Shown here: in pieces, positions 1-12,051 of the stretch
Position numbering within the stretch: the stretch's first letter is position 1
How the letters are laid out: the number at the start of each line of letters is the position of its first letter
NCBI RefSeq assembly: GCF_018687715.1
Contig: NC_056767.1
Location: 3,224,001-3,288,000 of the forward strand
From: Carya illinoinensis
Taxonomy: Eukaryota; Streptophyta; Magnoliopsida; Fagales; Juglandaceae
Reading direction: 5' to 3'
Length of the DNA stretch: 64,000 nt
Notes under the pieces: generated by a model
What the model was told of the DNA's origin: nothing
Seen by the model: only the letters and a program-made list of their open reading frames with translations
The model's database searches: none
Position numbers and translations under genes: made by a program

Positions 1-480
1 CAAATTTTAAGACCGAATAGATATGCATTGGTTTTGCATTCTTAAGAATAGGTCCCGGACCCGTTACCTTTCTAAACCAGTACTTCTGATTTTACCAGTT
101 TCGTTCCGGTTCGGTTTTTCGATTTTAATTAAGTGTCAATATTATAAAAAAAATGTAATTTTCTAATGTATACTAATTAATTAAAGTAAAATGTAATTAA
201 TATATATATATTTTATATCAATAACATATGATCAAACAAATATTCATATTTAAGATTAAAATCATATGTTATAAATTACAATATAAAATTATTTCATATA
301 TAATTATATATTTTATATAATATTAAAAATTAATTTATACATTTTATAAACCGGTCTAGTCCTATCCCAGAAAGCCAAGAAATGAAACTGGATCGGATTT
401 AACCAGTTTTTAAAATATAGAAACGGTCCCGTATCAAACCGGTTAAATCCAGTTCTCTGATTTTTCGATTTAAATTTTCT
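1..480. repeat. AT-rich dispersed repeat with CCGGTT-rich ends
   Basis: The segment has GC-richer edges with repeated CCGGTT/GGTTCGG words around a very AT-rich core. The core at about 220-345 matches, in reverse complement, the core of the repeat at about 15640-15750, so the two are inverted copies of one family. The left end of this copy is outside or at the window edge. No coding potential was seen. Confidence 0.55.
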
Positions 481-2118
481 CTCCTAATTATTGCTACTGA
501 TGTGAACGGCTTCAGTGCTATTTTTCTTGAGAACTGAAGTTGATTTATAGGCTTATAGTGGCATATTTATGATACTTGCAATATAAATGCATGTCAATAT
601 GGTAGGTATTATTGAGAAGGATATTCATGCCTTTTCTTTTATATGCATATGTATGTTTTCCAATTAGGAGCTGAGAACAATTCGAGCGAGGAAAGTCATG
701 GCTCAAGTACGGATTTTGTGTTAATATTCAACTTTTTGTATTGTTTTCTTGTCGAAGAAAGGCAGGGAAGGCTCAATACAAAATAAGGTCTAAAACAAAA
801 TTTAAATGAGTCATTTTTAATTATAATACAATAAAATTAGACATTGTTTAAAATATTAAAACAAAATTTTTTGAGTTTATATTTAATTTAAATTTTGTGC
901 CTCAATTTAACAAGTCTTAAAAAGAATTATTTAAAAATATAAATTATTCATTTGATTAAATATTAAATTTAACATCATGGTGCATTCCACACATTGAAAA
1001 GTATAAAAATTATTTTTTATAAGTAAAAAATATAAAAATATTTAAATTTTTATTTAATAAAATAGTTTTTATATTTTTTTTCTAAAACTTAAAATAAAAA
1101 TTATTTTTATTTTTAATTGTAAGGGCCTCCAAGCCTAAGTGGCCTTACCCTTGAGACAGCTGAAGATAGGACATATAAAGATTGGAAAAGTATAGTTGCA
1201 AGTACAATTATATACTAATCTGTACACTAATGTGATGTGATTGATTAAAAAGTAAATTTTATTGAAAGCAATGTTAATTTAAATTTTAAGTATGAATAAA
1301 TCAGTATTAATACATAGATTAGTATACGACTGTACTTGTATATAGCAAAACTCATAAAGATTTATCAAAGGACAAATAATGGGAAAAGTCACCCCCATGC
1401 AGTTGGGTTTGAGGATTACTCCAAGAAACCTGTAGTAGGCGAGCACCAGGATGTGCTCGATAGCCGGCCACATACATGCTCGTATCGTCGTATGCTGCTG
1501 GACAAGCCCAGCCCCAACATGCAGTAGCAAGCAGAAAGAAAGTGAAAGATTTTGTTTTAATGTTCTGATAATATGTTCTGAATTGTCAGATCCCGGCGGA
1601 GGAAAATGACCTCAAAGACAAGGAATAAAGGCTTCATTTCCATCGCCATAACCTCGATCATAGCAGCTAGCTTAACTTAGAGAGGCGTACGTAATTCCGT
1701 CAGCAGAACGCTTAAAAGAAAACAACGTACGTTTTTCACGAGGTAGCTCCACGGATAAGATCTAGAGTAGAACAAAGATATCACCCGCATATGCTTGCCA
1801 ACCTCTATACAAGTCAAGCTAATTGGCAATTAACACCTCCCTCGATAACTTTCCAAGTTCAAGAGAACCACTTTAATTAATTTGTTCCCTGCGAAAACTT
1901 CAAGACTCACCTCTCACCATTAATGATCTATATATATAAATGAAGATATACTGAGGGGTCTGCATTAGATCCCATCAACACTTCCCAATATATATACACT
2001 TGTACCAAGTCTTGTGTGATTAGGTCCTCTTTTGCAACCAATTAAGCCGATTCCCGTCGAATTGCTCAGCCTTTTAGTAAAAACACACACGCAATACACA
2101 AGAGGTCACTAATATATA
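481..2118. other. Intergenic, upstream of the PKS pseudogene
   Basis: AT-rich DNA with no convincing coding region. The short open frames near 1279-1530 overlap on both strands and resemble no family I know. The last ~200 bases are the likely promoter and leader of the polyketide synthase copy that starts at 2119. Confidence 0.5.
1928..1940 (+). promoter_or_regulatory. Candidate TATA box of PKS copy 1
   Basis: A TATATATAAA stretch lies about 180 bases before the ATG at 2119. A weaker TATA-like run lies at about 1986-1997. In this AT-rich background such runs are common, so this is only a candidate. Confidence 0.3.
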
Positions 2119-2296
2119 ATGGCGTCAGTTGAAAAAATCCGGGAGGCACAACGAGCACATGGCCTGGCGACTATACTAGCCATAGGAACAACGAACCCAG
2201 CAAACTGCATCTACCAAAAGGACTATCCGGATTTCTACTTTCGTGTGACTAAGAGCGAGCACATGACCGAATTGAAGGAAAAGTTCAAGCGCATAT

Positions 2297-2892
2297 GTAA
2301 GAATTCATAGACCTTTCTTAATTTTCACTTTCTGGCTGGGTAAATGAAAGCATTAAACAAGCATGCATAAAACCTCCAGGTTATTCTCAGATATATATAT
2401 ATATATATATATGTCTTTGTAGAATTGTGGATGAACGGGTAGAAGTTAATATGGTCCAGCCCAGAAGGCTATACTTGAAAAAATTTAAAAACCGGCCTGC
2501 TCGATCTAGTGGGCCAGTAAAGGCTTTTGGGTAGCTATGTATTAGGCCACATTATTGATAAAAGTAAGTACCAATCCTCTTCATAGGAGAGTTTTCTATG
2601 GCCAACACACCTGAGGACAGAATCAAGGCCGTTTGAGATAAAAATTTTGTGGAGTTTCTCTAGGAGGTGATATTCTTATAGTTACAAAATTTATTATCAA
2701 CTCAAATGTTAGGCATAAACTACCACAATTGATTGATCGGATTGGTTATGCATATGAATTAGTTTGTTCTCCAGTGGTTGTTATCTATCAGATGATTTTT
2801 TAAAAAAAAAAATTTTGTTGAATTTAGTTCATGATCATCCATGGGGAGTATTTGCGTAGTTTTTGTCCCAACATGTTAAATTTCATAAACAA
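2297..2892 (+). other. Intron 1 of PKS copy 1
   Basis: The phase-1 intron starts with GTAAGAATT and contains an (AT)n run at about 2393-2411. At the 3' end the reading frame of exon 2 (Glu-Lys-Ser near 2895) would need an AG just before 2893, but the bases there are AA. The nearest AG is one base off and would shift the frame. Confidence 0.6.
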
Positions 2893-3065
2893 GCGAGAAA
2901 TCAAGGATAGGAAAGCATTACTTCCACCTCAAAGAGATTTTAAAGGCCAACCCAAACATGTGCAAGTGCAAGGCTCCATCTTTGAATGCATGTCAAGATA
3001 TCGTAGTCAATGAGGTTCCTAGCCTCGGCAGGGAAATAGCCTTGAAAGCTATCGAAGAATGGGGC

Positions 3066-3071
3066 CAACCT
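3066..3071. repeat. Left target-site duplication of the Ty3/gypsy element
   Basis: CAACCT here pairs with CAATCT at 12052-12057 (one mismatch). Joining the flanks through one copy restores the same sequence seen in PKS copy 2 at 13496-13510, which supports both the insertion point and the duplication. Confidence 0.75.
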
Positions 3072-3072
3072 C

Positions 3073-5137
3073 TGATGTCCCCAAATTTCGTTTGGGATCG
3101 AACGAATATTTGAAGCGTCGAGACATGCAACATAAGGTTACCTGCCTCCGTTCATGACATATAAGATGCAATATTCCTAACATGTATCTAACATTATGCA
3201 ATATTCGCAGCGGATAAATTTTTTTTTTTAGCAATACTATGCACCAAACTGAAAATATCCTGAATACTTAAAACATACTTCATATATAAAGATCCATTGA
3301 ATAACTAAGATCACAGCACTAATCTAAAATAATTATGATCCAAAAGTACTGGAGATGCAACTCCATCGTACAAGTAGTAATTTAACTACTATATTAACAT
3401 TAACGATGCACCGTCATTCAATCGACTGTGTCTAGTTGGTCAGCTCCTGATCCTTCTTCAGGTCCTATAACAAGATTTACCATTCGGGAGAATGGTAGTT
3501 GGGACTACCACAGTGAGATTTGATTACAAATCTCAGCAAGTTAATAAAACAAACTTCCACACAGGCTAATGATGCATAGATGACAGTAAAAACATGAATG
3601 CATAATCAAATTCATAAGTAATTGAAGTATAACTTGACGTACAATATAACATAATTGACATAACTTAAATTAAAACGTGAACTGAACTTGACTTGACATG
3701 AACTTGATCTAAAACTTGACTTAACATGAAAAATACATACTTTACAGTTGTTGTGGCACCATGTATTCTACGTGTAAATACATACTCCACAGTTGTTGTG
3801 GCCCCATGTATTCTACACGTTATAATGCAGTTAAATACATACTCCACAGTTGTTGTAGCCCCATGTATTCTACGTGTCACAATACAGTTAAATACATACT
3901 CCACAGTTGTTGTGGCCCCATGTATTCTACGTGTCACAATTGTTGTGTCTCACGTAGTGTATGCATCACAATTGCTGTGATCTCATACTTTGTGTGCCAC
4001 AGTTGTTGTGGACCCCACGAAACTGAATGTAACTCAAGATGAAACATGACTGGAATACGAAAGGACTAAAGACCTAATGTAACATAACGTGATTTGAACA
4101 TAACTTGAAAGATATGACCAACTTGAGATAGAAACATTTCGTAACATGACATATAATAGACAATATATTTAATATGACATACTTGCAATAGTGAATATTA
4201 CATGACTTGACATACATGTAATAGATGACATACTTAACATGACGTACTTGTAATGTATAGTAATACATAACAGAATATATTATGTAACAATGTTCATATA
4301 TATGACAGAATATATTATGCAACAGTTTTCATATATATGACAGAATATATTATGTAATAGACAATTATGTGATAACTTGGCATGGCATGACATATATGAT
4401 AACACACACACATATATATACACTGTAGTTCCTTTACTTAGCTCACATACATAGTAGACTGTTAGTAAGTTAAAAGCTAACATACCTCGATTTTCGCGTT
4501 TCTTATAAAACCTTAAGCGCGATCACGAGGAAAAAAGTTTCGAAATGGGCATGCAAAAGAACTTCTAAAAGCTGTCCGAGAGAAAGTGTTTGATATTCTT
4601 TTAAAGGAACATGTAAATGAAGATAAGTTCGTGGGTGGTGGCTGGAGATGTTTATGGACAAGATATGGAAGATGATAAAGCTGGATTTGAGAGTTGAGTG
4701 TAAGTTTTTTCCTACCCAAAATATCTATAAAAGATCATTTCAAGATATTTCTATCCAATAATATCTACAAAAATCAATTAAGATATTTTTATCTAATAAT
4801 ATCTATAAAAATAAATTCAAGATATTTTTACCCAATAATATTCACAAAAATTAGCTCAAGATATTTCTTTTTTTTATCCAATAATATCCACAAAATCAGT
4901 TTAGGCTATTTTCCAAAAGTGGAGAGTATACTTGGAAGAGTAAGGTGATTAAAATCTTTCCATGTGTCCTATTAAAACTTTCTAACTATCTCCAATAATC
5001 AAAAACATACTTCTGATACCACAGTGAGTTATAACATCAACTATACGATTAATAGATTAGTGAAAATTTATCGGGTTTTCATGAGATTCCTAAAGCCAAT
5101 AGAAATTTCACCGTTAAATTTCTAGCAGGCTGTTACA
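3073..5137 (-). repeat. 3' LTR of the Ty3/gypsy element
   Basis: Bounded by TG...CA-type ends on the plus strand (TGATGTCCCC to TGTTACA). It is ~54 bases longer than its partner at 10041-12051, which is explained by a ~21-bp segment near 3640 and one extra ~35-bp copy of a GACAGAATATATTATG repeat near 4300. It contains a tandem ~57-bp repeat (3726-4015) and a looser AT-rich tandem repeat at about 4720-4900. Confidence 0.9.
3726..4015. repeat. ~57-bp tandem repeat inside the 3' LTR
   Basis: About four full or partial units beginning AAATACATACTCCACAG, followed by shorter degenerate units. Each unit has the palindrome CCACAGTTGTTGTGG and a GTATTCTACGTGT word. The array has the same layout in the other LTR, so it predates insertion. 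Confidence 0.85.
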
Positions 5138-5165
5138 ACCTACCAAAAAAAAAAAAAAATTCGTC
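5138..5165 (-). other. Presumed polypurine-tract region next to the 3' LTR
   Basis: The second-strand priming site should lie here. The short GGTAGGT segment next to the LTR and the long A/T homopolymer do not form a good purine tract, so it seems altered or unusual. Confidence 0.4.
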
Positions 5166-5321
5166 CTCGAAATCGACATAACAATTCAAGAGTTAAGGAA
5201 ACACATATACTTTATTGATATCTGAACAAAGAAGTACAACATCTGATATTGTCAGTCCCGTACAAGTGAATCACAAAGTATCAATTAAGCAAAAGCCCAA
5301 AACAACTCTACAAGATTGAAT

Positions 5322-8300
5322 TTAGATGTCAAATAACTGGAGGTACTTGGCTCGCATATCAACTTCCTTCTCCCAAGTTGCCTCTTAACTATTATGATTT
5401 TGCCAAAGTACTTTGACCAATGGGATCTTACAGTTCTACAACTCTTTATCTTTCCAGTCAAGAATTTGCATTAGCTTCTCTTCATAGGTCAAGTTGGATT
5501 GTAAAGGTATGCTATCGGGATCCACTATCATTGATGTCTGATTCCCAAAACTCTTCTTCAAAGAAGACACGTGGAAAACATTATGAATTCCATGGAACTC
5601 AGTTGGCAATTCAAAACAATATGCAACTACTCCCACTTTCTCCACTATCTCATAGGGTCCCACATATCTCGGACTTAATTTGTTTTTCACTCCGAAATGA
5701 CTTACTCCTCTCATAGGAAATACCTTCACATAGACCCAATCTCCAACTTTAAACTCTATGCTCCTCCTTCGATTATCAGCGTAGCTCTTCTGTCGACTCT
5801 GTGCTGTTTTCATCCTTTCTTTAATCAAGTGTACTTGGTCCTTTATCTCTTGTAAGACTTCTGGTCCAACTATTTTACTTTCCCCTACTTCATTCCAATA
5901 CAGAGGGAATTTACACTTTCTACCATACAAGGCTTCATATGATGCTATTTGAATAGTGGCCTGGAAACTATTGTTATAAGCAAATTCTACCAAAGGTAAT
6001 TATTTCTCCCAACTCCCTTCGTAATCCAAAACACAGGCTCTTAGCATATCTTCCAAAGTTTGAATCGTCCTTTCTGTCTGTCCATCTGTTTGTGGGTGGT
6101 ATGCACTACTAAACCTCAGACTAGAGCCCATCGATTCTTGTAAATTTTTCCAGAAGCGTGACGTAAAACGAGGGTCTCTATCTGATACGATCGTCTTAGG
6201 CACTCTATGCAATCTGACAATTTCTGCTATATACATTCTCGTCAATCTTTCTAGAGAATCTGTATTCTTGATGGGTATGAAGTGAGCACTTTTTGTCAGA
6301 CGATTAACTATTACCAAGATAGTATTATTTCCGACTGAAGTCCTTGGAAAGCCTACTATAAAATCCATTGAAATATCCTCCCATTTCCATTCTGGGATTG
6401 GCAATGACTGCAATTTACCGGCTGGCTTTTGGTGCTCTGCTTTTACTAATCTATAAACAGAACACTTGTTCACAAACTCTGCTACGTCCTTCTTCATTCC
6501 TTCTCACCAAAAAGACTGTTTCAAATCCTGATACATTTTTGTACTACCAGGATGAGCAGTGTAAGGTGTGTTATGAGCTTCCTTTAGTGCTTTTTTCTTT
6601 AACTCTTCGTCTGCTGGAATAACTCTTCGGTCCTTGTAATATTGAGTCCCATCCTTTCTGAGGCTAAAATCCACTGGTCCTTTTGACTTTTCGATCTTTT
6701 TTACAACTTCCGCAAGTTTACTGTCTTTCTTTTGACGGTCTTTCAGTCCTTCCCAGTCCAATGGAATGAATTTTTAGATTGTAGTAAACATGGTTTCCTG
6801 ACTACGGTTTCTAATCAACAGTTTTCTCATATTACATAAGAGGGAATTTATTTCTGATGAAGGAATTGATGAAGCTTCTTGTCTGCTCTTGCGGCTTAAA
6901 GCATCAGCTACCACGTTGGCCTTTCCAGGATGATACTTGATGTCGCACTGATAGTCGCTGATTAATTTTAGCCATCTTCTTTACCTCATATTAAGATTCT
7001 TCTGCTCAAACAGGTACTTTAGGCTTTTGTGATCCATGAAGACTTCACACTTCTCGCCGTACAAATAATGTCTCCAAATCTTAAGAGCAAAAACTACTGC
7101 AGCTAATGTCAAATCATGAGTAGGATAATTCTGCTCGTGATCCTTCAGTTGTCGTGAAGCATAAGCAACCACTTTCCCTTCTTGCATTAGCACACATCCG
7201 AGTCCTGCTTTAGATGCATCGCTAAATACCACAAAAGATTTAAGAGATTCCAGCAGTGTAAGTACCAGTGCAGTTGTGAGTCTTTTCTTCAACTCAAGAA
7301 AACTTGTTTCACACTTGTCATTCCAAGTAAATTTCACATTTTTCTTAGTCAGGGCGGTGAGTGGTCCAAACAACCGGGAGAATCCTTCCACAAATCTCCT
7401 ATAGTAACCAGCCAGTCCTAAGAAACTTCGGATCTCATGCATATTGGTCGGTCTTTGCCAGTTCGTTACGGCTTCAATCTTGCTCGAGTCTACTGCTACT
7501 TCTCTACTAGAGATCACATGACCTAGAAATTTTACTTCTTCTAGCCAGAACTCTCACTTACTAAGTTTGGCATAAAGTTTCTGATCCTTAAGTATAGATA
7601 AAGCCATACTTAGATAATTTATGTGTTCTTCCTTGCTCTTAGAGTAGATTAAGATATCATCGATGAATACGACAATAAAATTATCCAAATAAGATCTGAA
7701 TATTTTGTTCATCATATCCATGAATGCAGCTGGAGCATTGGTTAACCCAAAAGGCACCACCAAAAACTCGAAGTGGCCATACCTTGTCCTAAAGGCAGTT
7801 TTCAGTACATCCTGATCCTTGACTTTTAACTGATAATATCCGGATCTCAGGTCAATCTTTGAAAATACTGCTGCTCTTTGTAATTGATCCAACAAATCAT
7901 CGATTCTGTGTAATGGGTATCTATTCTTAATCGTCACCTTATTCAACTCTCTATAGTCTATACACATCCTCATAGATCCATCTTTTTTCTTTACAAATAA
8001 TACAGGTGCTCCCCACGGCGAAGAACTGGGACGGATAAAACCCTTCTCTAAAAGTTCCTCCAATTGTAGCTTGAGCTCCTTCAATTCGGTAGGGGCCATA
8101 CGATATGGCGCCTTGTGAGTCGGAGTTGTTACCGACTCCAACTCTATTTGGAATTCTACTTTTCTATCTAGTGGTAAACGAGGTAACTCATCAACGAAAA
8201 TTTCAGGAAAGTCTTCAACCACAGGTATCCCTTGGATTCCTATAGTTTTGGTTGTCTCCTCTACAGTTATCAATAGAAACGCTGAGGCTCCATCATCGAT

Positions 8301-8710
8301 ACACTTCCTAGCTTGCAACGCCGAGATCAAAGGTGGGGTGGCCTTAATTGATGTTCCTGCGTAACTCATCCTTTCTTCAGTTGGAGGTTCAAATACAACA
8401 TCTCATTTTTGGCAGTCTATCTTAGCGTAGTACTTGAAAAGCTAGTCCATCCCCAAAATCAGGTCGAATTCCATCTGACCGAATACTAACAAGTTAGCCT
8501 TCAGTGTACTTCCTTCTAGCTCTAACGGACAATCCTTAACTAAACGGGTACAAGATACTATATTCCCGTCGAGAATTAATACTACAACCCATCGTGGTAA
8601 AAGCTCAGTCTGTAAACTACAAATTCGTGCAAATGCTGCAGACACAAAGGACTGCGACGCACCTGAATCGAATAATGCACAAGCCGAGAACCTAAACAAA
8701 TTAACCCTTC
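5322..8710 (-). pseudogene. pol: pol of the Ty3/gypsy element (broken)
   Basis: Domains in order are aspartic protease (DSGAS, near 8670), reverse transcriptase (FIDDILIYS, near 7650), RNase H (FSDAS, near 7220), integrase zinc-binding region (near 6540-6440), integrase core with its three acidic residues (MDFI near 6360, SDRDP near 6190, and the Glu of QTERT near 6060), GPY/F module (near 5660) and a chromodomain remnant (about 5435-5322). In-frame stops are at about 8440, 8400, 7554, 6980, 6770, 6503, 5999, 5435 and 5395, so no active polyprotein can be made. Many stops sit where the family has Trp, Gln or Arg, the pattern left by C-to-T decay of methylated DNA. The RNase H Glu position is Thr and one integrase zinc-ligand Cys is Tyr. 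Confidence 0.92.
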
Positions 8711-8804
8711 CTAAAAAAATATATACACCAATATTAATACTAATTCTAACATGTTCATAATACCTGCAACATCATAAATACTAAAAGGAAAGAAAAAAAA
8801 ATAC
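8711..8804 (-). other. Intron-like GT-AG segment between gag and protease
   Basis: On the minus strand the segment starts GTATTTTT and ends in a T-rich tract plus AG. The coding sequence before it (Val-Met-Thr, then G) joins in frame to the sequence after it (Gly-Arg-Val, continuing to the protease LFDSGAS motif). Unspliced, the frame closes at 8755. A TATTAAT word inside could serve as a branch site. That it is a real intron is inference. Confidence 0.5.
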
Positions 8805-8805
8805 C

Positions 8806-9871
8806 AGTCATGACGCCAGTTTCATCAGTTTCAGGTGCATCAACATCAAAATCACCTTGTGTTACTGCATACACGCGTGCTGGGATGTGGGACCTTGGCT
8901 TGCAATCACCAGCTCCACTACCTTGCATGGTGTTGGAACAATCTCTAATCATATGTCCAGGTTTCTCGCATCGATAACAGACTCCATATCCCCTATGACG
9001 TTCTCCAGGATGACGCTTACCACACTTAGAGCATGGTGAATAAAAGGACGGCTTCTGTCCTCCTGTCATTATTCCCTTACCTTCCCAGACTAGAAAAAGA
9101 CCTCCTTTTCTCAGCACTACTACTGGTAGCAAATGGCATAGCCCTCTTTCGATCGGTAAGATTCTGGATCGACAATTCCTTCTGTTCAGCCTCTGCTATC
9201 GCCGCTACATTTACCAACTCTTGGTAATTCTCTATTCTGAGGCAAGCTACCTGACTTCGGATTCTTGGCAGAAGTCCTGCTTGAAACTTTTGTGCTTGCA
9301 TCTTTTGAGTTGAAATCAAGTGGGGTGCAAACCTTCCTAATGCCATGGACTTAGCGGCATATTGCTCCACAGTCAAACTACCTTGTGTTAAGGAAGCGAG
9401 CTCCTGGGCCTTCAGTTGTTTGACAAAGTCTGGAAAGAATCTGTTGTCAAACTCTTCCTTGAACCTCTCACATGACAATGCAGCCATACTTCCTAGCTCC
9501 CTAACTAGAAGCTACCTACGTGTATCCCACCATATTCCAGCTTTTCCTTGGAATAGGTATCCAACATATAGAACCTTTTGGTCCTCAAGACATCAACAAA
9601 TCTCGTATGTTCTCTCGAGATCTATAATCCATTTCTCGGCTCTCAGTGGCCCTTCATTACCAAAAAAATTCGGGTAACGGTAAATCAAAAACTTATCATA
9701 TGGATAACCCCTAACTTCGGGTCTAGGTACATGCACTTGTTGTTGTTGCTAATGTCTAAGAACGTCAGTCAGCATACGCACAACTTCAGCTAATCCTCCA
9801 TCCATCGAAGAATTATGATTATCCTGACTGAAGTCTCCCTCAGGGTTTTGAGGTATTCTACCGCGAATCAT
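8806..9871 (-). pseudogene. gag: gag of the Ty3/gypsy element (broken)
   Basis: The likely start is the ATG at 9871-9869. A retrotransposon gag domain (about 9660-9200) has the expected GxAxxWW pattern and is followed by a CX2CX4HX4C zinc knuckle (CYRCEKPGHMIRDC, near 8970). Three in-frame stops are visible, at about 9750, at 9593-9595 and at 9512-9514, and there is a one-base frameshift at about 9080-9130 between the capsid part and the knuckle part. Gag would form the virus-like particle and bind RNA. If the intron-like segment after it is not removed, the frame ends at 8755. Confidence 0.88.
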
Positions 9872-10025
9872 TTGTCTCTTTCTGAAACACACGAATATAT
9901 GTATTACAACCATATACTACCTTTCATACTTTTAAGAAATCCAAGCCTAATGTCGACTGAAATTTCAAGCCTAATATTTGGTGTATTTCTTAAGGACATG
10001 TGGATTTACTGCCTAGAGACGTATT

Positions 10026-10037
10026 GCTCTGATACCA
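10026..10037 (-). other. Primer-binding site (initiator tRNA-Met type)
   Basis: On the minus strand this reads TGGTATCAGAGC, complementary to the 3' end of plant initiator tRNA-Met, three bases inside the LTR end. It fixes the element's orientation. Confidence 0.93.
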
Positions 10038-10040
10038 CCC

Positions 10041-12051
10041 TGTGACTCCCCCAAATTTCGTTTGGGATTGGACGGACATTTAAAGCGTTGAGACATGCAA
10101 CACAAAGTTACCTGCCTCCGTTCATGACATATAAGATGCAATATTCCTAACATGTATCTAACATTATGCAATATTCGTAGCAGATAAAATTTTTTCTTTA
10201 GCAATACTATGCACCAAACTGAAAATATCCTGAATACTTAAAACATACTTCATATATAAAGATCCATTGAATAACTAAGATCACAGCACTAATCCAAAAT
10301 AGTTATGATCCAAAAGTACTGGAGATGCAACTCCATCGTACAAGTAGTAATTTAACTACTATATTAACATTAACGACGCACCGTCGTTCAGTCGACTGTG
10401 TCTAGTTGGTCAGCTCCTGATCCTCCTTTAGGTCCTATAACAAGATCTACCATTCGGGAGAATAGTAGTTGGGACTACCACAGTGAGATTTGATTACAAA
10501 TCTCAGTAAGTTAACAAAACAAACTTCCACACAGGCTAATGATGTATGGATGACAGTAAAAGCATGAATGCATAATCAAATTCATAAGTAATTGAAGCAT
10601 AACTTGACGTAACTTAAATTGAAACGTGAACTAAACTTGACTTGACATGAACTTGATCTGAAACTTGACTTAACATAAAAAATACATACTCCACAGTTGT
10701 TGTGGCACCATGTATTCTACGTGTAAATACATACTCCACAGTTGTTGTAGTCCCATGTATTCTACACGTCATAATGCAGTTAAATACATACTCCACAGTT
10801 CTTGTGGCCCCATGTATTCTACGTGTCACAATACAGTTAAATACATACTCCACAGTTGTTGTGGTCCCATGTATTCTACGTGTCACAATTGTTGTATCTC
10901 ACGTAGTGTATGCGTCACAATTGCTGTGACCCCATACTTTGTGTGCCACAGTTGTTGTGGATCCCAAGAAACTGAATGTAACTCAAGATGAAACATGACT
11001 GGAATACGAAAGGACTGAAACCCTAACGTAACATAACGTGACTTGAACATAACTTGAAAGATATGACCAACTTGAGATAGAAACATTTCGTAACATGACA
11101 TATAATAGACAACATATTTAATATGACATAATTGCAACAGTGAATATTACATGACTTGACATACATGTAATAGATGACATACTTAACATGACGTACTTGT
11201 AATGTATAGTAATACATAACAGAATATATTATGTAACAGTTTTCATATATATGACAGAATATATTATGTAACAGACAATTATGTGATAACTTAGCATGGC
11301 ATGATATATATGATAACACACACATATATATATACACTGTAATTCCTTTACTTAGCACACATATATAGTAGACTGTTAGTAAGTTAAAAGCTAATTTACC
11401 TCGATCTCTACGTTTCTTATAAAACCTTAAACACGATCACGAGGAAAAAAGCTTCGAAATGGGCGTGCAAAAGAACTCCTAAAAGCTGACCGCGAGAGAG
11501 TGTTTGATATTCTTTTAAAGGAACGTGTAAATGAAGATAAGTTCGTGGGTGGTGGCTGGAGATACTTATGGACGAGATATGGAAGATGATAAGGCTGGAG
11601 TTGAGAGTTGAGTGTAAGTTTTTTCCTACCCAAAATATCTATAAAAGATCATTTCAAGATATTTCTATCCAATAATATCTACAAAAATCAATTAAGATAT
11701 TTTTATCTAATAATATCTATAAAAATCAGCTCAAAATATTTTTATCCAATAATATTCACGAAAATTAGCTCAAGATATTTCTTTTTTTTATCCAATAATA
11801 TTCACAAAATCAGCTTAGGCTATTTTCCAGAAGTGGAGAGTATACTTGGAAGAGTAAGGTGGCTAAAATCTTTCCATGTGTCCTATTAAAACTTTCTAAC
11901 TATCTCCAATAATCAAAAACATACTTCTGATACCACAGTGAGTTATAACATCAACTATACGATTAATAGATTAGTGAAAACTTATCGGGTCTTCACGAGA
12001 TTTCTAAAGGCAACAGAAATTTCACCGTTAAATTTCTAGTGAGCTGTTACA
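10041..12051 (-). repeat. 5' LTR of the Ty3/gypsy element
   Basis: Runs from TGTGACTCCC to TGTTACA on the plus strand and aligns along its full length to 3073-5137. The first ~170 bases show roughly 14 differences from the partner; later parts are closer. It should carry the promoter for the element's minus-strand transcript. Confidence 0.9.
10680..10965. repeat. ~57-bp tandem repeat inside the 5' LTR
   Basis: This matches the array at 3726-4015 unit for unit, with scattered point changes. Its open frames on both strands are by-products of the repeat and are not genes. Confidence 0.85.

Larger units (their letters stand above)
3073..12051 (-). mobile_element. Ty3/gypsy LTR retrotransposon, Tekay/Del-like chromovirus, complete but decayed
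   Basis: The element spans about 9.0 kb and is transcribed on the minus strand, antisense to the PKS gene it interrupts. Order on its own strand: LTR (12051-10041), primer-binding site (10037-10026), gag, protease, reverse transcriptase, RNase H, integrase with GPY/F module, chromodomain remnant, purine tract, LTR (5137-3073). That domain order with a C-terminal chromodomain after the integrase is typical of chromoviruses, and the wording of the integrase tail and chromodomain fits the Tekay/Del lineage. At least a dozen in-frame stops and a gag frameshift make it non-autonomous. The LTRs differ by many substitutions near their 3' ends and by two indels, so the insertion is not recent. Confidence 0.92.

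Noticed and set aside
1279..1530. Overlapping open frames upstream of the PKS copy
   Set aside because: Open on both strands, no recognisable motif, and no splice partner.
3660..4015. Possible CRISPR-like array because of regular repeats with palindromes
   Set aside because: Units are contiguous tandem repeats without unique spacers, inside LTRs of a plant retrotransposon.
3665..4042. Open frames with repeated TRRIHGATTTVEYVF- or YSTVVVAPCIL-type peptides in the LTR
   Set aside because: They are translations of the 57-bp tandem repeat, open on both strands, and occur in both LTRs.
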